Part shown: in pieces, positions 10,801 to 13,838 of the stretch
Layout of the letters: every line of letters begins with the position of its first letter
Position numbering within the stretch: position 1 is the first letter of the stretch
Assembly: GCA_030622585.1 (NCBI GenBank)
Contig: JAUXFZ010000014.1
Span: 1-13,838, forward strand
Direction: 5' to 3'
Source: Myxococcales bacterium
GTDB taxonomy: Bacteria > Myxococcota_A > Polyangia > Polyangiales > Houyiibacteriaceae
DNA length: 13,838 nucleotides
Translations under genes and position numbers: made by a program
Notes under the pieces: generated by a model
Seen by the model: only the letters and a program-made list of their open reading frames with translations
What the model was told of the DNA's origin: nothing
Database searches by the model: none

Positions 10801-13001
10801 GCTTGGCCGACCACTTCGGCAAAGCCGGCCCAGTCGTTACGCTCGCGGTGCAGGGTCTCCAGGGATTCCCAATCCCGCGCCTCCACGTAGGCTTCCTTCA
10901 ACATGCGCTGTACTCGACTGTTGTCGGAGTCGAGCTCGAGCACGCGCTCCCATACCGCGATGGCATCGGCGGGCTGGCCCAGCCGCTCCATGAACACGAC
11001 GCCTAGGCGCTGAAGTTGTTCGAGTTGCTGGGCATCGCTCGTCGCCCCGTCAGCGCGGCGCTGCAGAACATCGGCAAGCGTCTCCCAATCCTTCTCACGC
11101 TCCGCAAGATTCTCGAGCGTGTCGAGCGCGGAAGAGGTGTCCGGGGCCTCCGCAAGAATCTCTTTCCAGAGCGCGATCGCCGCAGCGTTCCGATGAAGGC
11201 GCTCGGTGCAGAGCTCCGCCATCTCGATCCGCTTGTCGAGCCGCGCCGCAGGGTCGTCGAGAAGGACTGCCTCGCGGCCCAGGACTCCGTACAGCGCATC
11301 CCAGTTGCGCTTCTTGGTGTAGATGTCCTTGAGCTCCGCCAACGCCTCACGGTGATCCGGCTGCAGCTGAATGACGCGCTCGAGCGGCTCCGTCGCCTGG
11401 CTCAAGTTGCCGAAGCGCTCGGTCCACAACGCGGCGACGCGCAGATACAGCGCGACCTTCTCTTCGGGCTCCGCGGCAACCTCGGCCCGTCGATCGAGAA
11501 CGTGAATGAGCTCGTTCCACCGCCCAGCGGCTTCGTAGAGCTGCGACAAAGAGGCCAACGATTCGGCATCGTGGGGAGACAGTGCGAGAATCTCGCCGTA
11601 GACCTGAATCAGCATCGAATCTAGCTGAAGCGCATCCCGATAGATCGGAATCAAGTCTCGAAGCAGCCGGATCTTCTCTTCCTTGGCATCGGTCGACAGT
11701 GCTTCGACTTCGCCGCGAATCGACTCGGAAAGCGCATTCCACTTGCCGCTGTGCTGGTACAACTGCTGAAGCGCAGCCCGTGCGTCGAGGTCGTCGGGCG
11801 CAAGCCGCTCGACGAGCTTCCAGGCTTCCAAGGCGCGCTCCGGCCGGTCCGCCTTCTGCGCGCGATGCCCAAGCTCGCGCGCCAAGAGGAGCTGGCGCTC
11901 GGAATCGGTGCTGGTACGAAGCGCGTCGCCGAGGATCGTGAGCAAACGGCCTTCTGGGTCCTCGTCCCCGATCCGCGCGCGATAGAAATCCAACACACCA
12001 GGATGGGCGGCGTCGATCTTTCGCAGTCGCGCGAAGAAAGGCTCCGCGGACTCCGAGTCTTCACGAAAGCGCCAATGGACCATCGCAAGCTGCAGCAGCA
12101 TGCCTTTCTCGGCTTCGAGCTTCTGCCGTGAACGAAGCGCGCTCTCGTACATCGCGGCAAGGTCGTCCCACGCCTCGAGGTCGGTGAAGTGCTGGACCAA
12201 CGCGCGGAGCGCCTCCTCGTCGGTCGGGGAAAACGCCAAGACCTCGCGGTATGCGTCGGCCGCGCCCTCCGCGTCCTCGAGGCAGTGACGACGCACGCGC
12301 GCCGCCTGCAGCCAAGCACTGCCCTTCTCCTCGCGCGTGCGGGCCGCCTTGGCCCCTCGAACGAACACCGACACCAGGTCTTCCCAACGGCCGCGCGCGC
12401 GAAGGCTCAACGCGTATTGCCGCGCAGTGCCCATGTGCGATGGGTCTGCGGCGAGCGCCTCGTCGAAAATCGCATCCGTCTCCGCCGCCGTCTCTGCACC
12501 ACCATATTGCCACATCAGCGACGCGGCGCGGGTCAGCAGCGAAGTCTTGAGGCGGGGGTCCGCGGCATCGCGGGCCTCTTCGATGAAGCGCCGCGCAAGC
12601 TCTGCCCACTTCTCCTCGACTTGTTGAATTTGGCCGACCGCTTGCGCCACTTCGGGGTCATCCGAATCGATCCCGCCGAGTCGCGCGTACGCCACGAGGG
12701 CCCCCTGGTCGTCCATCAATTCGTCGCGCCGCACGCGACCGAGCTCTTTGACGAGCACCTTCTGAAAATCGGGATCGTCGCTCACCAGCTCGGACTCGAG
12801 CTCCATCAACCACGAGGCGGCCAGAAACTCCCCCCGCCGCTCGTGTCCGCCGCGCGCCGCCTCGAGCAATCGAAGCGGGTCCTGCGCATCGTTCGCAGGC
12901 TCAGGGCTCTTCAGCAGCTCCCGCAATCCCTCGACGAGGTGGGTGTCGTACGGGTCCTCCAGCAAGAGCCCAAGATAGTTGGCCACCGTCAGCTCGGACA
13001 T
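1818..13001 (-). CDS. Giant tetratricopeptide-repeat (TPR) solenoid protein, about 3,730 residues
   Basis: Residue numbers count from the upstream GTG at 13154 (3,778 aa). I favour the ATG at 13001 (residue 52, MSELTVANYL) because the 51 earlier residues are disordered, Arg/Pro/Ser-rich and less GC-biased at third codon positions, while a GAGGG site lies 5 nt before this ATG. Alternatives are the GTG at 13154 (AGAGGA 4 nt before it) and the ATG at 13055. Architecture: a helical, non-repeated N-terminus (about 52-240), about 46 tandem two-hairpin TPR-like units (240-3650), then three canonical 34-residue-type TPRs (3656-3778). The consensus unit is roughly LxxLYxxxGRWxEL, VLExRxELA, EERxxLLxRLAELY, LGDPExAIxxYRxVLELDP. 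There is no signal peptide, membrane segment or catalytic motif. It is rich in Asp/Glu and roughly 0.4 MDa. The inferred role is a cytosolic protein-binding scaffold; partner unknown. It is first in an apparent operon with the aminotransferase. Confidence 0.93.
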   Translation of the reverse strand: MSELTVANYLGLLLEDPYDTHLVEGLRELLKSPEPANDAQDPLRLLEAARGGHERRGEFLAASWLMELESELVSDDPDFQKVLVKELGRVRRDELMDDQGALVAYARLGGIDSDDPEVAQAVGQIQQVEEKWAELARRFIEEARDAADPRLKTSLLTRAASLMWQYGGAETAAETDAIFDEALAADPSHMGTARQYALSLRARGRWEDLVSVFVRGAKAARTREEKGSAWLQAARVRRHCLEDAEGAADAYREVLAFSPTDEEALRALVQHFTDLEAWDDLAAMYESALRSRQKLEAEKGMLLQLAMVHWRFREDSESAEPFFARLRKIDAAHPGVLDFYRARIGDEDPEGRLLTILGDALRTSTDSERQLLLARELGHRAQKADRPERALEAWKLVERLAPDDLDARAALQQLYQHSGKWNALSESIRGEVEALSTDAKEEKIRLLRDLIPIYRDALQLDSMLIQVYGEILALSPHDAESLASLSQLYEAAGRWNELIHVLDRRAEVAAEPEEKVALYLRVAALWTERFGNLSQATEPLERVIQLQPDHREALAELKDIYTKKRNWDALYGVLGREAVLLDDPAARLDKRIEMAELCTERLHRNAAAIALWKEILAEAPDTSSALDTLENLAEREKDWETLADVLQRRADGATSDAQQLEQLQRLGVVFMERLGQPADAIAVWERVLELDSDNSRVQRMLKEAYVEARDWESLETLHRERNDWAGFAEVVGQAAERAEEPALIVELGLRAAQVYRDRVGEPHRAARLDERVLSVDSTNVEAAKGLLPIYEKDHKWSEYVNMLEIIVAGSGPEEELDVRLERVASLRGVYLNRLRDPESSLGWATRAYLLAPSDPDIVAGLEESAEAAGAYADLVALFRDRLDNARLPDRERLDLQRRIAAIAGERLGESEDSIRQLEAILEVEPDDAEATAVLDRLYRAERRFADLRMLYERRLAAVTDPAEQWVLLNEVAQVEEEQLGDLPAAAERHWKILESNPHDVDALRAVERLSQQLKQWDRLDAALERRLQSKVGDDDRLAVYLQLADLRRLYLDDAPGALECYRNALSLDGRNEVSIAGLEALSGEGQGVGIEAIDLLEPAYAKRGHFEKLAGLLRGRLDRTEDAEERRALRLRIADLAASELGDATGAYAALESAFIDEPNDLDLLDRLGGVAEAANQHEALAKTLVLVIDAGSVQGEVEVALCRRVAELYDVALGTPEEGARFHRRVAEVEPSDSVAFAALKQLYTKHEDWNDLRALYQRRIEATTDAGAKLDLLLQLCFLFEEILDEPEHAISSYEQALELDPTHTPSRRALRRLYGRLKRWPELTEVLERDLDEATGQDVVDLAYELATIYETRLDRVSDAADHYERVLGSSPTHLRAQEGLERLMENREERQRVASILQPVFDSQGAWGELAKVLEVQLEDLSDPASRAAHLSRIGELSEAKLHDDELAFDAYARAVREDVADGSARSDLARLASKLGRHRQRAELLEGGLASLGDDFVKTELLLELAELWEVSEPEPEHAERIYQQLVRFERDNPEIVLKASRALERLHAAANDHGALAQDLQRQIQFEEDEARRDEIFARLADLLENTLHDPDRAIEVHQQRLELDPSDADALSSLERLYEQRGRWEPLIEVIERRAELAENEQEQLTLCRRVGEIFEDKLGSIENAVAAYRDVASRFGSDEATLVALTRLYLQTERWHELLEVTEIRSADAEDSEQRVAFRFQAAELMRNRTGEIERAFEVYRELLETVPGHSPTVAALEELAAGSDAPLRVLAANRLSDEYESQGRFADQVRMLEIIAAGDDPSERVQSLLRAAEISEVGTGDIEAAFAFSGQALREGVDLDDFERVHENYERYAGITRRWAEQVATLAAIAPELLDADLRTEVRMRAASVAEQRLDDADLAKTQYQNVLDEQPDHQPALDALLSLVENAGAMRELVELLRRKGELSEDREERAALLVRQAHIYQAELDDLESAIEALDRALGESDHPLAYEGLERLYRRTRQWNELATLYEREIDQRIGDPAAVRYELGDICLRRLNEPWRALDQFREALSQNPEHEPTVRVLETLVEQSEYRSAAAELLEPLYLRRMEWPKVTQILEARLDGEDDPSQRLELLRHLGDVQESHLEDLDGALETYGRLFGEDPRDPQSQETLTRLARSLGRWDRLAAIFDKTLRAVEVDDADTAVLALTTAKLYDARLEDLDRAGYFYQRALTYDPSNKEAGSALASVYARSLRWEALLELDRERESFADTDEERVAVLHEIAGVEVEQLDRPAAGIVTYRRILEIDPANTEAVTRLDQLLEGAECWDELGAHIEFRIDNAPDARAALALRQRLGSLTETRLQNPARALDIFEDLLADQHNHVEALQAVSRLVADDDHGPRAVQILEPIHRESGDWQALVSVLDAKARQATDAFERADTWREVGRLHQESGRDAEKAFGAWGAALIAEPAEEATRSEVDRLVREVGCWEAYIETFEQAAAATDESALRGSFLTSIARAQDSELGDPRAAIKTYGRVLEADPDAEQTLDDLEGLQVMVGDWDGLAGVYEQKLERSQEPEARGELLRRLAALWEEQLSDPERAVSYYQQATGENPDDLTAYVALDRLFASVNDSERLADVLERRTELEEEAEARVEVGMRLAELYEAQLGRPEAACDALRAVVEADPEHRLALQGLSRLYERQGQWPELVEVLQRRTDVAIHESERVELTHQLGNIMERELDDELSAIAVYGQILRIDPAYEASVQALLRITKLTDYREDAAAVLEPYLRTQERWSDLATLLRLRADAMTDPHEKAEQLVALADVHEQGRKDPNAALDALLQSIGERPDDDEILDRAETLAASLQRWPELVEVVFAEAGASLDADRGATLYLRVARICEDDLKDLSRAVDAHERALSLMGDDQSILEALDRLLQETEQWDRLHEVISRRLDLRDADRPTLFLRQGRLRASYLGDLEGALGAYQKAMEQDPGRDDTLAAVRSLAEKPQVAGSALGLLEEYYREAGNLEEVVRLYEQRVELTPAAADRVALLCEAASIWENDIGRPEEALAAMRDAVRTDPRDRTLIDSLERLAEMSDRWADLDGLVDDIARQGDLERRELYELRLRSAGWYRDRLADPSRAERALTEALQLDPEPLEAHEQRVALMREQGRAADLVNALRAWADVEPSIDQRLALLREAAGLAREELSQPEAAADCYQELLAVDKNDVDALRALCDIRRAQSRWNEVVGLLERQVELVEGEDRAPAAQAVGQVYRDHLNDPRAAIRSYERALELDETDPVTMNALEALYEGNDRLEALRTLLERRVDLAAEEDRVALQLRLAQLYDGSFRDQASAIGMLRQVLNADPDNEAANADLDRLFEATGAWDDLVVLLLSKVGHASDEEQRGLLGRVAEVHDAKRGDADAAIQIYERINSDLGADERSLRALAGLYERKESWTKVADTLERLSGRLEGAAAIDLSHRVADLWEQRVGDTQQAGRAIRGAYERFPQDTATRDRLKAHYQAEGDYRAMAEVMDAELQGATSDGDRLTLLRTISDVYRDRLDDPGMAASYLERAVELDADDRGALVPLCDLYIAAGRQQDAVPILRRIIESFGRQRSKELAVHYHRLGQALGATGDAAGALAAYDAAFKIDLTNVAILRDLGKLTHANGDLDRAQKSFRALLLQKLEPDSGIQKADVYYYLGDIASKQDDPRKAITMLERALAEDASHEQAAALLAQLKG
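1821..2189 (-). repeat. C-terminal cap of three canonical TPR motifs
   Basis: Residues 3656-3689 (AVHYHRLGQALGATGD...AAYDAAFKID), 3690-3724 (VAILRDLGKLTHANGD...SFRALL) and 3732-3766 (DVYYYLGDIASKQDD...MLERALAED) match the classic TPR pattern with the Gly/Ala at helix-packing positions and the 'L-G-x-x-x' signature. They differ from the 36-residue hairpins that fill the rest of the protein, so they are likely the closing cap or a separate binding module. Confidence 0.75.
1822..1827 (-). promoter_or_regulatory. Ribosome binding site of the aminotransferase, embedded in the end of the TPR gene
   Basis: GAAGGG on the minus strand, 7 nt before the ATG at 1814. It lies inside the last codons of the giant TPR gene, so ribosomes finishing that gene would cover it. 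Re-initiation or coupled translation is a reasonable inference. Confidence 0.65.
2205..12437 (-). repeat. About 46 tandem 72-residue (216-bp) two-hairpin TPR-like units
   Basis: The anchor is the residue after G/x-R in 'GRWxEL'. Anchors (numbering from the 13154 GTG): 257, 329, 404, 472, 546, 618, 690, 762 (plus W775), 847, 922, 995, 1067, 1157, 1229, 1302, 1374, 1462, 1534, 1610, 1682, 1754, 1845, 1919, 1991, 2062, 2149, 2221, 2294, 2366, 2455, 2527, 2599, 2671, 2743, 2832, 2904, 2976, 3063, 3135, 3208, 3280, 3351, 3422, 3493, 3564, 3636. Most spacings are 72. Eight intervals are longer: 85, 90, 88, 91, 87, 89, 89, 87. The anchor is Trp in 31 of 46 units, Phe/Tyr in 5 and His in 3. Each unit is two 36-residue helical hairpins, the second ending in a TPR-like 'YxxxLxxDPxxxxA'. 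Units are divergent in DNA, so this is an old expansion, not a recent satellite. Confidence 0.85.
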
Positions 13002-13006
13002 CGGCG

Positions 13007-13011
13007 CCCTC
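13007..13011 (-). promoter_or_regulatory. Candidate ribosome binding site for the preferred TPR start (ATG 13001)
   Basis: GAGGG on the minus strand with 5 nt to the ATG. It supports, but does not prove, residue 52 as the real start. Confidence 0.45.
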
Positions 13012-13029
13012 GCTGGCTGGCTCGAAAGG

Positions 13030-13070
13030 GCTTTTGCACCCCTCGGTGATCTCATGAAACCCCCAAAAGC
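13030..13070 (-). repeat. Inverted repeat in the leader of the TPR gene
   Basis: GCTTTTG at 13030-13036 is perfectly complementary to CAAAAGC at 13064-13070, giving a 7-bp stem around a 27-nt loop that contains the alternative ATG at 13055. If translation starts at 13001, this hairpin lies in the untranslated leader about 19 nt upstream of the RBS. The stem is A/T-rich, so its significance is uncertain. Confidence 0.25.
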
Positions 13071-13158
13071 AAAAGGATCCTGCGCCCTGAGCTCTTCCCC
13101 TGGAGAACTCCGGGACACCTTCGGCGACGGTTTGTCCCGCCTCCCCGCCGCCACTCTA

Positions 13159-13164
13159 TCCTCT
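13159..13164 (-). promoter_or_regulatory. Candidate ribosome binding site for the alternative TPR start (GTG 13154)
   Basis: AGAGGA on the minus strand, 4 nt before the GTG. The motif is stronger than the one at 13007-13011, but the spacing is tight and the codons that follow are less typical of this gene. Confidence 0.35.
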
Positions 13165-13183
13165 AGATGCTAGCGGTGCGGCG

Positions 13184-13189
13184 ATTGTA
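13184..13189 (-). promoter_or_regulatory. Candidate -10 element (TACAAT) for the TPR-aminotransferase operon
   Basis: TACAAT on the minus strand is one base from the sigma-70 -10 consensus and lies in the only intergenic gap upstream of the giant gene. No good -35 hexamer is found at 16-18 nt; the nearest (TTCTGG, 18 nt) is poor. A transcript starting near 13177 would carry a leader of about 175 nt to the ATG at 13001. Confidence 0.3.
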
Positions 13190-13197
13190 TCGGCAAG

Positions 13198-13236
13198 CCC
13201 TGAATTCCCAGAAATTCGGGCCAAGGCCGGGCTTGG
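13198..13236 (-). terminator. Two adjacent hairpins after the membrane-protein gene, possible terminator
   Basis: At 13198-13220 an 8-bp stem (CCC+GAATT against AATTC+GGG, one bulged A) closes a 6-nt loop. At 13221-13236 CCAAG/CTTGG forms a 5-bp stem with a 6-nt loop. They begin 11 nt past the stop of the upstream minus-strand gene. There is no T-tract after either stem, so this is not a classic intrinsic terminator; they may be mRNA 3'-end structures or palindromic protein-binding sites next to the candidate promoter. Confidence 0.35.
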
Positions 13237-13247
13237 TGAGATCGCTC

Positions 13248-13838
13248 TCAGAAGGTCATGATCGCGCCGGCGTACGTCATCGCGCCATACGTCACGAGGC
13301 TGACGGCCAGGTGGGCGGTCGCGATGCCACGAAGAGCCTTGTAATCGTTGGCCCGGTCGAGGCCGAAGCTCCCGGAATTCGCGGCCACCACGCCCAGGCC
13401 GATCTGGGCGATCATCCCTGCAAAGGTGACCCATCGGAGCACTTTGTGCGTCCGCAGCTTTCGCGCAAAGTCGCTGTTGCCCTCGCTGACTTTGAGCGGG
13501 TCCGGCATCGCGAAGGAGAGCCCGAAGGTCGTAAAGTAGGCGGCCCCCGTAAGGGCGACCAGCGTCACATGGGCCGTCGGAACCCCGCTACATGCCTTTT
13601 GCGTGAAAATCGCATTGCCCTGCACACAGGGATTGGTCGCCTCGCTCCTCCACCAACCGTACTGATTGTAGAACTGGATCAAGCCCGACACGACCGAAAG
13701 GGTCATTAGCGACCAAGTACTGATTCCAAACCACTTGTGGACCCTCTTGATCTTGTTTCGCTTCCGGATGAGATCGGCGGTGGTCGGTCCCTTGGGCTCG
13801 TCCAGCTCGGTGGACACCTCGACTGCCAGAAAGACCCC
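13248..13838 (-). CDS. Four-helix integral membrane protein with paired histidines, possible di-haem b-type cytochrome (b561-like), 5' end probably outside window
   Basis: The only start in the window is GTG at 13817, which lacks a Shine-Dalgarno; the frame stays open through seven more codons to the edge, so the gene may begin further right. From that GTG (189 aa): a basic N-terminus (RKRNKIKR, 18-25), TM1 about 28-50, an external loop with C64 and C76, TM2 about 84-104, an internal loop, TM3 about 126-146, and TM4 about 164-187. Histidines fall at helix ends: H27 and H124 on the cytoplasmic side, H83 and H169 on the periplasmic side. This arrangement suits two bis-His haems in a four-helix bundle, as in cytochrome b561-type proteins; that is inference from topology, as I do not recognise a named family. 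C64/C76 could form a disulfide. It is probably involved in membrane electron transfer. The gene ends at 13248 and is separated from the TPR operon by hairpins and a candidate promoter. Confidence 0.72.
   Translation of the reverse strand, partial: GVFLAVEVSTELDEPKGPTTADLIRKRNKIKRVHKWFGISTWSLMTLSVVSGLIQFYNQYGWWRSEATNPCVQGNAIFTQKACSGVPTAHVTLVALTGAAYFTTFGLSFAMPDPLKVSEGNSDFARKLRTHKVLRWVTFAGMIAQIGLGVVAANSGSFGLDRANDYKALRGIATAHLAVSLVTYGAMTYAGAIMTF

Noticed and set aside
2205..12437. Reading the tandem 216-bp periodicity as a DNA satellite or CRISPR-like array
   Set aside because: The period is visible only at protein level; neighbouring units share little nucleotide identity and there are no conserved direct repeats separated by spacers.
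2043..13049. Other antisense frames of 100-290 codons opposite the TPR gene (e.g. 2043-2648, 7233-7961, 8187-8921, 12189-13049)
   Set aside because: Same register effect as above; no RBS pattern, no domain, and the sense frame is continuous with strong repeat periodicity.
13167..13709. Plus-strand 180-codon frame opposite the membrane protein
   Set aside because: The minus-strand frame gives four clean hydrophobic helices with patterned His and Cys; the plus-strand product is a charged low-complexity shadow.

Overview
The window reads like high-GC chromosomal DNA from a deltaproteobacterium-type organism, most plausibly a myxobacterium or relative (Myxococcota). That assignment is inference. 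It rests on strong GC bias at third codon positions, a multi-thousand-residue TPR protein, and a small Lys/Arg-rich protein of a kind I associate with that group. No rRNA, tRNA, CRISPR array, IS element or phage gene was seen.

Layout: (1) 3-713 (+), the 3' end of a membrane-anchored gluzincin-type metalloprotease; its beginning lies outside the window. (2) 744-890 (-), a 48-residue, very basic small protein. (3) 936-1814 (-), a complete PLP-dependent class IV aminotransferase. (4) 1818-13001 (-, possibly from a GTG at 13154), one giant gene of about 3,730 residues made almost wholly of TPR-like helical hairpins. (5) 13155-13247, a short intergenic spacer with two hairpins and a candidate promoter. 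(6) 13248 to the right edge (-), a four-helix membrane protein with two geometrically paired sets of histidines, which may be a di-haem b-type cytochrome.

Genes 4, 3 and 2 look like one operon read right to left. Only 3 nt separate the TPR stop from the aminotransferase start, and 45 nt separate the aminotransferase from the small gene. The peptidase gene converges on this operon with a 30-nt gap. Nothing in the sequence gives a joint function. The giant protein has no signal peptide or membrane segment and looks like a cytosolic solenoid scaffold.

The most interesting content is the architecture of the giant protein. I indexed all 3,778 codons of the longest reading and found about 46 tandem units with a very strict 72-residue period (two 36-residue hairpins). 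On top of this, longer units of 85-91 residues carry an extra 'LEP' helix and recur every 4-5 units. Their spacing (4-4-5, then 4-4-5) suggests a duplicated 13-unit (about 990-residue) block or a structural constraint of one insertion per superhelical turn. There is no gene-free stretch longer than 300 bases.
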